This document shows, piece after piece, positions 1 to 8,062 of a stretch of 64,000 bases of DNA. The notes under the pieces were generated by a model. It did not search any database, was not told the DNA's origin, and saw only the letters and a program-made list of their open reading frames with translations. Position 1 is the stretch's first letter. Every line of letters starts with the position of its first letter. The stretch spans positions 62,001-126,000 of the forward strand of contig NZ_JBGCCT010000031.1 of assembly GCF_041260665.1 (NCBI RefSeq). Direction: 5' to 3'. Origin of the DNA: Catenulispora sp. GP43. Its GTDB lineage: Bacteria; Actinomycetota; Actinomycetes; Streptomycetales; Catenulisporaceae. A program made the position numbers and the translations under genes.

Positions 1-42
1 GACGCCGGCCACGATGATGGAAGTGCTGGTCGTCTCGGTCAA
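1..42 (-). CDS. Universal stress protein, N-terminal fragment (runs off left edge)
   Basis: Reading leftward from a TTG at 40-42, the 14 visible codons give LTETTSTSIIVAGV. A short polar leader followed by a hydrophobic beta strand ending in V-A-G-V is how many universal stress proteins begin, where an Asp of the ATP-binding fold usually follows. An AGAGGA purine run lies about 10 nt upstream. The gene would lie downstream of the broken alcohol dehydrogenase, in keeping with the stress-island context. Only the extreme N terminus is in the window, so the assignment is tentative. Confidence 0.35.
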   Translation of the reverse strand, partial: MTETTSTSIIVAGV

Positions 43-144
43 GGCCGGGTTTCCTCTCGCTGCTGTGTCTTTCCACGGCCTGACGCCGTAGCGGTCTTGC
101 CTCGCCGGCGGACCGGCGGCCGGTCCGGACCTGCACTCCAGCAC

Positions 145-1157
145 TCAGAAGGTGAAGACCAGCCGGGCGGGAACCTCACCGGCCAGCACCTCATCAATGC
201 ACCTGTTCACCTTGTGCAGGTCGCGTTCCTCGGCGATGACCTTGGTCCGGCCGGCCGCGTGCAGCGCGAACACGTCGGCGAGGTCCTGGCGGGTGCCGAC
301 GATCGAACCGATGACGGACTTGCCGCTCAGCACCAGGTCGAAGATCGAGATCGTCATCTCGTCGTCCGCGGGCAGCGCCACACAGACCAGGCGCCCGCCA
401 CGGCACAGCGAGGAAAAGGCCTGCTCGAAGACTCGCGGCGAGGCGGCCAGCACGATCGCGACATCGGCCCCGCCCAGGCGGCCGACCGCCTCGACCGGAT
501 CGGTCGTCCGCGCGTTCACCACGTGATCGGCGCCCAGCTCGCGCGCCAGGTCGAGCTTGGCGTCCTCGACGTCGACGGCGATCACCCGGGCGCCGAAGTC
601 GCGCGCGTACTGCAGCGCGAGGTGTCCCAGGCCGCCGATGCCGAAGACCGCCGCGGTTTCTCCAGGCTGGATCCCCGAGACCTTCACCGCCTTGAACGAC
701 GTGACGCCGGCGCAGGTCAGGGGCGCCGCATCGAACGACGACACGCCGTCCGGAACGGTCACGACATGGCTGTCCGCGGCCACCGCGTACTCCGCCCAGG
801 CGCCGTCCACCGAGTAGCCGCTGTTCTGCTGCCCTCGCACAAGGTCTCCCTGCCGCTCACGCAGTACCGGCAGTGGCCACAGGCCGACCCGAGCCAGGCC
901 ATGGCGACCCGGTCACCGACCTGGTGCAGTGAGGCACCCGGGCCGGTGCGTTCGACGATGCCCACGCCCTCGTGGCCGGGGATGAACGGCGGTTTCGGCT
1001 TGACCGGCCAGTCCCCGCGGGCGGCGTGGATGTCGGTGTGGCACAGCCCCGAGGTCAGCATCCTGATCAGGACCTGGCCCGGCCCCGGCTCGGGAACCGG
1101 CAGCTCGCTGATCACCAGTCTGTCGCCCAGTTTGGGGACGACCGCGGCCCGCATCAT
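145..1157 (-). pseudogene. Zinc-dependent alcohol dehydrogenase, frameshifted
   Basis: This encodes a medium-chain zinc alcohol dehydrogenase (AdhP/AdhA type), which oxidises alcohols with NAD(P)+. The first part starts at ATG 1155-1157 (MMRAAVVPKLGD), behind a GGAAGGA ribosome site. It has the catalytic zinc region GLCHTDIHAARGDWP and GHEGVG, and the structural zinc Cys cluster CGHCRYCVSGRETLC. The second part has the nucleotide-binding GIGGLGHLALQYA and runs to the C-terminal ARLVFTF. The two parts are in different frames. They join at about 838-842 inside the sequence for E-G-Q-Q-N-S, where a G run (GAGGGCAG) is one base short. One added G restores a normal protein of about 337 aa. It is therefore either a very recent pseudogene or a sequencing error in a homopolymer. 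Confidence 0.85.
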
Positions 1158-1205
1158 CGTCGTGATCCTTCCTTGCTGCCGGTTCCCGGCTCTCCACGCC
1201 GGCGG

Positions 1206-1283
1206 GTCCGGTCCGCCTCCCTCCGGGGAGATGAAGCCGAAGCCCTTCTCACTGTTGAACCACTTCACAGGGCCTTGCCGCGC
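1206..1283 (-). pseudogene. Cold-shock protein (CspA-type) N-terminal remnant
   Basis: Leftward from about 1283 the frame reads A-R-Q-G-P, then VKWFNSEKGFGFISPEGGG and P-D. This is the RNA-binding RNP1 region that opens every bacterial cold-shock protein. The usual VFVHYS continuation (RNP2) is missing. The frame instead runs into unrelated sequence just before the alcohol dehydrogenase start, and no in-frame ATG precedes it. A full Csp is about 67 aa, while only about 26 residues are recognisable here. The family match is clear from sequence. That it is a dead fragment, and not an N-terminal extension of the dehydrogenase, is inferred from the separate ribosome site and ATG at 1157. Confidence 0.7.
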
Positions 1284-1310
1284 CGCATCGGACGTCCTGA
1301 CGCCGACGCA

Positions 1311-1530
1311 TCAGCGCTCGGGGACGATGACGACGGGACAGTGCGCGTGGTGCGGAAGCGAATGGGCCAGTCCGCCGAGCCGCATCCCTCGCCGTCACGG
1401 TGCGGTCGGCCGGCGATGACCAGCAGGTAGCCGCGGGCGCCGGCCTCGAGGAGAAGGTCCCGGGCCGGTGCCGATGTCTCACGGGTCCTGTCGTCGCCGG
1501 TCCGGCTCTGTGATGGGTTCGGCAAGATCG
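1311..1530 (-). pseudogene. Universal stress protein C-terminal remnant, frameshifted
   Basis: One leftward frame gives DLLLEAGARGYLLVIAGRP, which matches the penultimate strand of a universal stress protein (normally ADLLVVGSRG). A second frame gives RLGGLAHSLPHHAHCPVVIV then P-E-R-stop, which is the classic family C terminus (LLHHAHCPVVVVP). The frames switch near 1390, and the ATP-binding G-2X-G-9X-G(S/T) signature is degraded. Nothing recognisable of the first half of the domain remains before the CBS gene. I read it as a truncated, frameshifted relic. Its neighbours (ADH, Csp relic, CBS, another USP) are the usual company of such genes in actinomycete stress islands. Confidence 0.65.
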
Positions 1531-1568
1531 GCCATGGTGCCCCGCTCCCCGGTGCCGGGTCGGCTGCC

Positions 1569-1985
1569 TCAGGCGGCGCAGATGCGCTCGACGAACTCGG
1601 CGATCTGCTCGTCCGGCAGGTTGCGGGCGATGTCCGCCTCGCTGATCATCCCGACCAGCTTCTTGTCCCTGACCACCGGCAGCCGCCGGATCCGGTGGTT
1701 CTCCATCGCCGCCAGCACATCGCTGACGTCGTCGTCCGCCTCGACCCAGCGCGGAGTACCCTCGCACAACGACCCCGCGGTCACCTTCGACGGATCATGT
1801 CCCATCGCCACACACTTCACCACGATGTCGCGATCCGTGATGATCCCGCACATCCGCTCGTTCGCATCAGCCACCGGCAACGCGCCGATGTCGGACTCGC
1901 GCATCATCTGCGCGGCGCGATCCAGCGTCTCGGTCGCCGGGATCCAACGAGCGTTCTTGTGCATGATCTGCTCCGCGGTGGTCAT
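1569..1985 (-). CDS. CBS-domain pair protein
   Basis: This is a stand-alone pair of CBS domains of about 138 aa, a module that binds adenosyl ligands (AMP, ATP, SAM) to sense energy or redox state. The first CBS covers residues 1-65, with the signature LPVADANERMCGIITDRDIV. The second covers about 75-130, with RRLPVVRDKKLVGMISEADI. There is no further domain, so it is either a free regulator or binds a partner. I chose ATG 1985 (MTTAEQIMHKNA) because relatives commonly begin M-T-T-A and a GGGG tract precedes it. An ATG at 1997 would add MGYA. It is probably part of the same stress island as the flanking universal stress proteins. Confidence 0.85.
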   Translation of the reverse strand: MTTAEQIMHKNARWIPATETLDRAAQMMRESDIGALPVADANERMCGIITDRDIVVKCVAMGHDPSKVTAGSLCEGTPRWVEADDDVSDVLAAMENHRIRRLPVVRDKKLVGMISEADIARNLPDEQIAEFVERICAA

Positions 1986-2265
1986 CGCATACCCCATCTC
2001 AACTCGAACCCGATTCCGCTCAGGCCCTGAAGACCCCCTTCATCCTCCCGATGCCGCGCGCCCACGGTCGGCTGGATGCCGCCCTTCGGTGCACCGGAGC
2101 CGCGCAACAACATCGTCACCTGCACGGCTGTCGCCGGTCCGGCTGTTGACCGGCCCCTGCGAGATGGCTCCCCTCGCCGGCGTGGTCCGGATCAGGTGGT
2201 GGCGCCGACCCCCGACTGGCCCCCATCGCGATTGGCTCGGCGACATGCATGGGAGAAAACGGATC

Positions 2266-2472
2266 ATGAGCAGTGACGACAAGGCGGTCCTCGAAGGCGG
2301 GCCTGAGGAGTTGGCCGGCCGCATCGTTCCGATCGAGACGCCGGGATCCGATCTGAAGATCCCGTTCCGTAACGGCTACGAGCACTTCAGGGCCACGTCG
2401 CGGCATGCCGACACCGCGGAGGGCGAGCTGGCCGTCTATGAGTGGTGGGAGCGGACCGAGTCGCCCGCGTAG
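2266..2472 (+). CDS. Small DUF5988-like protein
   Basis: This is a 68-aa soluble protein, MSSDDKAVLEGGPEELAGRI and onward, ending VYEWWERTESPA. The pattern V-L-E-G-GP near the start, then P-F-x-N-GYEHF and a short Trp-rich tail, resembles the small actinobacterial family DUF5988, whose function is unknown. ATG 2266 has a GGGAGAAAA ribosome site about 8 nt upstream. A 7-bp GC hairpin (GCCCGCG, TAGC loop, CGCGGGC, 2463-2480) overlaps the stop codon and could act as a weak terminator. The family name is recalled from pattern only. Confidence 0.6.
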   Translation: MSSDDKAVLEGGPEELAGRIVPIETPGSDLKIPFRNGYEHFRATSRHADTAEGELAVYEWWERTESPA

Positions 2473-2694
2473 CCGCGGGCGACCGGGCACCGCGATTCTT
2501 GCGTCGCGCTCCACGCCAGCCGCTTCCTGGACCGCCCTGGCCCGGTCGACTCCGCGTGGCGCGCACCCGCGAACGAGGTCGCACCAGGACCAACGACCTT
2601 GCCCCCACCGGGACGTCCAGCCCTGGACGAAGGACTGGGCCGGCGCGACTGCGAAAGGGGATGTCAAAGACAGCACTCCGCCTTGGAGGTTCCC

Positions 2695-3567
2695 ATGAAC
2701 ACGACCGTCGCCGTCGGATTCGACCGCACCTCCTCGGGCGAGTACGCACTGCACGTCGCCGCGCGCGAAGCGGACATCCGCAGCGGATCCCTGGTCGTCA
2801 TCACCGCCTACCACTGGCTGACGCCGCCGGAACCCGGGTCCCCGGCGTCCGCCGACACCGAGGCGACCGCGCGCAAGGCCGCCGAGGAGGTCGCCGAGTA
2901 CGGCGCCGGCCAAGTCCGCACCCACCGTCCCGACCTGTCCGTCGAGCCACGCGCCGTGCCCGGCTACGCCGGCAACGTACTCGCCGAGGCCGGCCACACC
3001 GCCGATCTGCTGGTGGTGGGCAACCGGGGCGCCGGCGGGTTCCGGGGCCTGCAGCTGGGCTCCACCTCGCTGCGGACCCTGGCCGGCGCCTGCTGCCCGG
3101 TGATCGTGGTCCGCGGCAACGCCATTGACGCCCACCAACGGATCATCGCCGCCGTCGACATCGACGAGGACTGCGACACCGTCCTGGACTTCGCCTACGA
3201 CGAAGCGGCGCGCCGCAAGGCCGGGCTGACCGTGACACACGTCTGGGACGAGCCCTGGATCATCGCCTACGGACAGCAGGACCCGGGCATCGCCGAAGAC
3301 ATCGCCCGCATCGAACGCGAACGCGAAGACCGGCTCGCGGCCCTGGTGCGCTCCACCGAAGCACACCACCCCGCCACCCACGCCTTCCACCAGGTCTGCA
3401 CCGGCTCGACAGCAGGCCTGCTGATCGACGCCTCCCAACACGCGGACCTGCTCGTCACCGGCGCACGCCGACACGCCGAAGGACGGCACGGCATGCTCCT
3501 CGGGCCCGCGACCCAGGCGCTACTACGCCACGCGCACTGCCCGGTCGCCGTGGTACCCCTGAGCTGA
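2695..3567 (+). CDS. Universal stress protein, tandem-domain
   Basis: This is a 290-aa protein with two UspA domains, as in the hypoxia and dormancy stress proteins of actinobacteria that bind ATP. Domain 1 (about 1-145) opens MNTTVAVGFDRTSSGEYALH and holds the nucleotide-loop signature VVGNRGAGGFRGLQLGSTS. Domain 2 (about 150-290) opens RIIAAVDIDEDCDTVLDFA. It has VTGARRHAEGRHGMLLGPAT and ends LLRHAHCPVAVVPLS. ATG 2695 follows a GGAGG at 2685-2689. An upstream in-frame extension lacks coding character. It is the best preserved member of the left-end stress island. Transcription converges with the gene ending at 3901. Confidence 0.92.
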   Translation: MNTTVAVGFDRTSSGEYALHVAAREADIRSGSLVVITAYHWLTPPEPGSPASADTEATARKAAEEVAEYGAGQVRTHRPDLSVEPRAVPGYAGNVLAEAGHTADLLVVGNRGAGGFRGLQLGSTSLRTLAGACCPVIVVRGNAIDAHQRIIAAVDIDEDCDTVLDFAYDEAARRKAGLTVTHVWDEPWIIAYGQQDPGIAEDIARIEREREDRLAALVRSTEAHHPATHAFHQVCTGSTAGLLIDASQHADLLVTGARRHAEGRHGMLLGPATQALLRHAHCPVAVVPLS

Positions 3568-3900
3568 CGAAATCGAAATCCCCGACCGGTTCGAGGCCGG
3601 GACACAGACATCAAGGCCCTCGTCCATGGCCGCCGACCGTGAGATGCCGACAAGACACACCCATTGGCGTGCGGTGAGGACGCGGCGGTGCCCTGAGCCT
3701 GGTCGGCCACACACCACGCGTGCCATGGCCGCCACCGGTCCACCCTGCCATCCGTGCCGGGCGTTCCTCCGCTCCAGTCACCTCGACCTCGTGTCCGATA
3801 CCGGTCCCGGCGATCGCCGGGACCGGCCGCCGTCGACACGGCTGGGGCGCGCGCCATCGGACCCCACACACCGGCGTCGTGCGACACCCGACCTGATTTG
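3568..3900. other. Intergenic stretch between convergent genes
   Basis: These 333 bases separate two convergent genes. I found no convincing small ORF or RNA gene. The only structured element is the 26-bp perfect palindrome at 3801-3826, listed separately. Confidence 0.6.
3801..3826. terminator. 26-bp perfect palindrome, possible bidirectional terminator
   Basis: The left arm CCGGTCCCGGCGA is followed without a loop by its exact reverse complement TCGCCGGGACCGG. It lies between the ends of a rightward gene (3567) and a leftward gene (3901), where a bidirectional terminator is expected. There is no T tract, which is common for actinomycete terminators. A protein-binding site or a mobile palindromic element are alternatives. 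Confidence 0.5.
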
Positions 3901-4296
3901 TCAGTGTCGGTGCTTGTGCCCGGCCTCGTTCTGCGCGGCGATCTCGGCCTGCGCTTTGGCGATCCGCTCTTGCTCGTACCGCTTCAGCGTCGCTTCGGCA
4001 TCGGCGATCTTCTGTGCGTGCGCGGTTTCGAGAGCGGGCATGTCGATGACTGCCTTGGAATGGTCGGCGGGGTCATACCGGACCGGCACCTTGTCACCGA
4101 CACGGAGGATGCCGACTCTCGCCCGCTTGGTCCACCGGTGGACGATCTCGGTCTCTGTGCCGTCCTCGAACTTGACGTGGACGTGCATCGAGTAGTCGAG
4201 CTCGCCGCCGAACTGGTCGTGGGCGATCTCCTTGTGGCTCGTGACCACCCCTTGGGCCGTGGCGCCGTGCTTGAGAAGGCGATGCTGATCGAACAT
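3901..4296 (-). CDS. DUF3592-like small protein with His-rich tail
   Basis: This is a 131-aa soluble protein of unknown function. The first 90 residues have the pattern of DUF3592-type beta domains: a G-x-V-x-S strand, HVKFEDGTETEIVHRW, then VGDKVPVRYDPADHSKAVID. The last 40 residues form a charged helix (ETAHAQKIADAEATLKRYEQ) that may coil. The protein ends GHKHRH, which could bind metal. No membrane segment is visible, although many DUF3592 proteins have one. It lies downstream of the broken histidine kinase without clear coupling. Confidence 0.6.
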   Translation of the reverse strand: MFDQHRLLKHGATAQGVVTSHKEIAHDQFGGELDYSMHVHVKFEDGTETEIVHRWTKRARVGILRVGDKVPVRYDPADHSKAVIDMPALETAHAQKIADAEATLKRYEQERIAKAQAEIAAQNEAGHKHRH

Positions 4297-4530
4297 CCCG
4301 GTTTGCCCCGACTCTCTGTCGCCGCCGTCGCATCACCATCCGGACGGATGTTCGCCCAGTATCCAACACACGGAAGTCATCGCGCGAGAGTCCTCGGGCT
4401 ATCCCCGTCACCGCATGGGGCATCTGTACCCGGTTGATCACCCTCTCCGCGCGGCTGCACGCGGTCAACGCCCTGATTCGTAGACCCTGGCTTGAGTCCG
4501 GCCCTCCTCCTCGAAGGAGTAAGCCCGTGA

Positions 4531-5332
4531 TCAACAGAGTGCCGTGCTCGCCGGTCCGTCTTTGCAGTCGCGTGGCTTGGCCCGGGCTCCACGAGTCTTG
4601 AGCCGTACCGTGACCGTGGTGCCGACGCCCACGGTGGACTCCACCCTGACCTGCCCTTGATGGGCGTGGATGATCGCCTCCACGATGGCCAGCCCGAGGC
4701 CGGATCCGCCGTACGCACGGCTGCGGCTGGCCTCGGCGCGGCCAGAAGCGTTCGAAGACGCGCGGGAGATCTTGCGGGGCGATGCCGGGGCCGTCGTCGG
4801 CCACGTCGATCTGGACGCGGCCCGCGCTCGTCGTGACGGCGACGTGCACAGCGGTCCCGGCCGGGGTGTGCTGGACGGCGTTGCCGACCAGGTTGCGCAG
4901 TACCTGCTGGAGGCGCGCGGCGTCGCCGGTCACCAAAGCGGGGCCGGCGGTGGTCAGTGTGATGGTGCGGTCGGGGTGGATGACGTGCGCGTCCTCCACC
5001 ACGCCTGCGGTCAGCGAGGTCACCTCGACCGGTGCTTGTTCCACAGGCCGGCCGGCGTCCAGGCCGGGCCCGGTGAGCGCGCTCTGACGGTGCAGATCGA
5101 GCCAGCCGGAGATCGTGGACAGCGGGGTGCGCAGTTCGTGCGAGGTGTCCGCCGCCAGCGACCGCACCGCGGCCTCGGCGCGGGCCTGGGCGTCGAAGGC
5201 CCGGTTGACTGCCTCGGCCAACTGGTCGGTCTCGCTGCGGTCGCCGCGGATAGGAAGGCGTTCGGTCAGGTGGCCTTCGGCGATGGTGTCGGCGCTGTCG
5301 GCCATCTCGGCCAGCGGCCGCAGCCAGTTCAT
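4531..5332 (-). pseudogene. Histidine kinase, N-terminally truncated and frameshifted
   Basis: This is the cytoplasmic half of an EnvZ/OmpR-class sensor kinase. From 5332 it shows a HAMP linker (RPLAEMADSADTIAEGHL), a HisKA segment with the phosphorylatable His in DTSHELRTPLSTISG, the ATPase N-box LQQVLRNLVGNAVQHTP and the G1 box DDGPGIAPQDLPRVFERFW. At about 4742 one extra C shifts the frame. Removing it restores A-E-A-S-R-S-R-A-Y, then GGSGLGLAIVEAI (G2 box), and the protein runs to a stop at 4531. Upstream of the HAMP, an in-frame TGA at 5342 follows LVALTIEA, so the membrane sensor part is disconnected or lost. No partner response regulator is adjacent. It is almost certainly non-functional as read. 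Confidence 0.8.
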
Positions 5333-5578
5333 CGGCCGAGCTCAGGCCTCGATGGTCAGTGCAACCAGCGACCCCTGGCGGACGGCGTCGCCGCGAGCGC
5401 CCGAGAAGCAAGCTGCGGGGATGAACGCGGCCGCGCCAGCGGCAGGCGTGACGCTGCGTCGAGAGGGCAGGTTCGTCGATCCTCCAGAATTCGCTCGTCG
5501 CGACCTGTCGGTATAGAGAGGCGACCCTCGACCACGAGTTGTTATATAAGCAACGGGGGATGCGTCTACACTGGGGAT

Positions 5579-6019
5579 ATGGCTGCTGAACAGATGGCAT
5601 CGGACGCAGTGGACACCGCGGTCTTGCTGAGGCGGGCACAGCTGCGCAAGCAGATGGCTTGCGAGGCCGAACTGGCCCGGGTCGGACTGACGTTGCCGCA
5701 GTGGGGGATGCTGCACGCCGTCGCCACGACACCAGACTCCTCGACGCACGCGCTCGCTCTGTTCACCGGGCAGTCGGACCAGTCTGCGGGTGCGCTGGTG
5801 GCCCGGCTGGGAGAACGGGGCCTGCTGGAGCGGCGACCCGGCTTCGGGAAGGCGATCCTGCACCGGATCACTCCAGCGGGTGAGGAACTGGCGAAGTCCG
5901 GCGATGCCATCATGGACGAGGTGATGGACAGGTTGCTGGCCGGGCTGTCCGATCAGGAGGTTCAGACGCTGCGTCGCTGCCTGCGGGAGATTGCCGAAGC
6001 CGCCCTGCCGGCGGTTTAG
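5579..6019 (+). CDS. MarR-family transcriptional regulator
   Basis: This is a 146-aa winged-helix regulator of the MarR family, which usually binds a small phenolic or similar ligand and represses a nearby operon. The DNA-binding part shows LTLPQWGMLHAVATTPDSST, the recognition helix QSAGALVARLGERGLLER, and the wing RITPAGEELAKSGD. ATG 5579 sits 6 nt after TACACT (5567-5572), a typical -10 box for a leaderless actinomycete mRNA. No Shine-Dalgarno is visible. An A/T-rich imperfect palindrome, GTTGTTATATAAGCAAC (5539-5555), lies just upstream and may be its operator. It converges with the amidohydrolase gene, whose promoter carries a perfect inverted repeat at 7379, which is another candidate target. 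Confidence 0.88.
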   Translation: MAAEQMASDAVDTAVLLRRAQLRKQMACEAELARVGLTLPQWGMLHAVATTPDSSTHALALFTGQSDQSAGALVARLGERGLLERRPGFGKAILHRITPAGEELAKSGDAIMDEVMDRLLAGLSDQEVQTLRRCLREIAEAALPAV

Positions 6020-6162
6020 GCGCCCTGGTGCGCCTCTCCGCGCCAGCAGGCGGCGGAACGATGTGCGGTAGCCGGCCTCGGACCTGTCACCTGCCCGGAC
6101 TGGCGCCGATCGAGTTCAGCCGGCCGAGGTGTACGGGCATCGTCCGGTGCGCGTGCCCTGGA

Positions 6163-7350
6163 TCAGCGAGCGGCCGGGGTCCCACTGCGCCACACGCCTC
6201 TGATCGACAGGGTGTCCGCGATTCGCGAGGTCGGATCGCCGTCGACCAGGACGAGGTCGGCACGCAGCCCGGGCGCGATCCGTCCCCGATCATCGAGCCC
6301 GAAGGTCGTCGCGGGGATGCTGGTGGCCGCACGCAGCGCCTCGGTCGGGGTCATTCCCGCCCGAACGAGCAGCTGCAGCTCGCCGTGCAAGCTCGCACCG
6401 TGGGCCATGCCGGGCGCGCCGAGGTGGGAGGCGTCGGTACCGGCCAGGATGGGGACGCCGGCGGCGTGCATCGCACGCACGGAGGCGATGGCGGCGCCGA
6501 AGTCGCCGGACGGAAACGTGTTGAAGTCGCCCCTGATGTTGTCCATCCACGCCTCAGGCAGACGGCCGACGACCCGAGGGTCGCCGGCCACCTCGGCACC
6601 GAAACCCTGGTTGGTGATCGAAGCCAGGGTGGTGAGCGTCGGGATCATGAACACGCGGGAGTCGACCAGGGCTTCGATCATTCCGGCGGTATGCGGTCCG
6701 TCGACGAACAGGTGCGCGAAGCCGTCGACTCCGGCAGCCAGAGCTTCCCACGTCGCATCGATGGTCAGCGCGTGGGCGATCACCATTCGGCCGCGCTCGT
6801 GGGCGGCGATGACCGCGGCCTTGACGATGCGCCCATCGACGACGGGGACGTCCTTGCCCAGTGTCTTGCCACTCTCGATGAGCACCTTGATGTAGTCGGC
6901 GCCCTCAGCGATCCGCTCATCGACGAACCGGGCGGCGTCCCGCGGTCGACCGACCGTCGGCAGTTCCGGGTCGTCCTGGTTGCCGCGTAGCTGGGTGGGG
7001 TGACCGCCCGGTGCGGTCATCCCCACCGAGGCCGAGCGCACGTCGGCGATGTCGTGACGAACCGCGGCCGCACGGCGGGTCTCAGCCATCTTCTGCGGGA
7101 ACGAGAACAGATCGAACTCGGTGGTCACGCCAAAGCGCAGCGCGTGTCCGAGCGCCTCCACATCGGCGTGGGTGTGGGCGTCGATCAGGCCGGGCAGCAA
7201 TGTCGCCCCCCTGCCGTCAACCGACTCGGCCCCTGGGCTCACCGGTCCGTCGATCGCAACGATCCGCGGCCCGTCGATCTCCACGGTTCGGACGCCGATG
7301 AGCCGGTCCCCGTCGAATACCCGCGCGCCCTCGATGACGTATCGCGCCAT
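6163..7350 (-). CDS. Amidohydrolase (imidazolonepropionase-like)
   Basis: This is a 395-aa metal-dependent amidohydrolase of the imidazolonepropionase/prolidase-like group, which cleaves cyclic amides or peptides. The metal site is visible as LLPGLIDAHTHADVEALGHA (HxH), a Lys in GADYIKVLIESGK, His in MVIAHALT, and Asp in ILAGTDASHLG. The C-terminal strand GRIAPGLRADLVLVDGDPT is typical. No signal peptide is present, so it is likely cytosolic. ATG 7350 follows AGAGGAGA by 6 nt. It is transcribed divergently from the SnoaL-like and second amidohydrolase genes, sharing a promoter with the 7379-7398 operator. The three genes may form one catabolic unit. The substrate is unknown. Confidence 0.85.
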   Translation of the reverse strand: MARYVIEGARVFDGDRLIGVRTVEIDGPRIVAIDGPVSPGAESVDGRGATLLPGLIDAHTHADVEALGHALRFGVTTEFDLFSFPQKMAETRRAAAVRHDIADVRSASVGMTAPGGHPTQLRGNQDDPELPTVGRPRDAARFVDERIAEGADYIKVLIESGKTLGKDVPVVDGRIVKAAVIAAHERGRMVIAHALTIDATWEALAAGVDGFAHLFVDGPHTAGMIEALVDSRVFMIPTLTTLASITNQGFGAEVAGDPRVVGRLPEAWMDNIRGDFNTFPSGDFGAAIASVRAMHAAGVPILAGTDASHLGAPGMAHGASLHGELQLLVRAGMTPTEALRAATSIPATTFGLDDRGRIAPGLRADLVLVDGDPTSRIADTLSIRGVWRSGTPAAR

Positions 7351-7378
7351 GGTGCATCTCCTCTTGAGTATTGGTTGG

Positions 7379-7398
7379 TATACACTAACCAGTGTATA
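7379..7398. promoter_or_regulatory. Perfect inverted-repeat operator in divergent promoter
   Basis: TATACACT-AACC-AGTGTATA is a perfect inverted repeat with 8-bp arms and a 4-nt spacer. It lies between the divergent genes starting at 7350 and 7454. Its A/T-rich arms look like -10 boxes on both strands, so a bound repressor would block both promoters. The MarR protein encoded at 5579-6019 is the nearest candidate to bind it, or a TetR-type protein outside the window. Confidence 0.75.
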
Positions 7399-7453
7399 GC
7401 GGATCGCGTCAAGGCGTCTCGCGCAGCGACTGCACAGAGCAAAGGAGCCACCG

Positions 7454-8062
7454 ATGTCATCGGTTGCCGAATCCGACAGGACCGCCCGGGCGGACGTGCT
7501 CAACCTCGTCACCCACGAACGGCAGGCCCGCGACCGCGGTTGGTGGGCGGCGCTCAAGCGCTGCTACCTCCCGGGAGCCACCATCCAGTCGAGTTGGTTC
7601 GACGGAACCGCGGAGGAATACATGGAATTGTCGAAGGAGATGTTCGACCAGACACCTTCCAGCCACCGCCTGGGGCTGCCCGTGATCGATGTGCATGGCG
7701 AGCGTGCGATCGCCGAGGTGCCGATGACGATCGAGTTCCGTGGCGTCTTCCGCGGCGTCGAGGTCGACGTCGCGTCCCACATCCGGATGCTCCACCGCGT
7801 CGAGAAGGGCCGTGCCGGCTGGTGCTTCGCCGCGTCGGTGGCGATCTTCGACCGTGACGTGATGACCGCGACCCTCCCCGGAGCGGACCCGGCACTGAGC
7901 GCGGAGGACCTGCGGGGCGGCCGGCCGTCGTACCGGGCGCTGGGCCTGTGGATGACAGACCACGGATACAGCGTTCCCTCGGACCGATATGGCGTCGACC
8001 GCCCCGCCGAAATCGACTGGCTGTACAAGGAGGCGTTCGCGTGGCTCGGACTACCGCGGTGA
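7454..8062 (+). CDS. SnoaL/NTF2-like fold protein
   Basis: This 202-aa protein has the alpha+beta cone (NTF2/SnoaL-like) pattern. A helical N terminus (ARADVLNLVTHERQARDRGW) precedes YLPGATIQSSWFDGTAEEYM, and the strands EVPMTIEFRGVFRGVEVDV and IRMLHRVEKGRAGWCFAASV follow. Such proteins act as small-molecule isomerases, cyclases, dehydratases or ring-hydroxylase beta-like subunits. The extra 50 residues at the C terminus are not part of the usual fold. ATG 7454 is preceded by AAAGGAG with good spacing. It overlaps the next gene by 22 nt, so the two are translationally linked. The divergent amidohydrolase suggests a joint degradative pathway. Confidence 0.75.
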   Translation: MSSVAESDRTARADVLNLVTHERQARDRGWWAALKRCYLPGATIQSSWFDGTAEEYMELSKEMFDQTPSSHRLGLPVIDVHGERAIAEVPMTIEFRGVFRGVEVDVASHIRMLHRVEKGRAGWCFAASVAIFDRDVMTATLPGADPALSAEDLRGGRPSYRALGLWMTDHGYSVPSDRYGVDRPAEIDWLYKEAFAWLGLPR

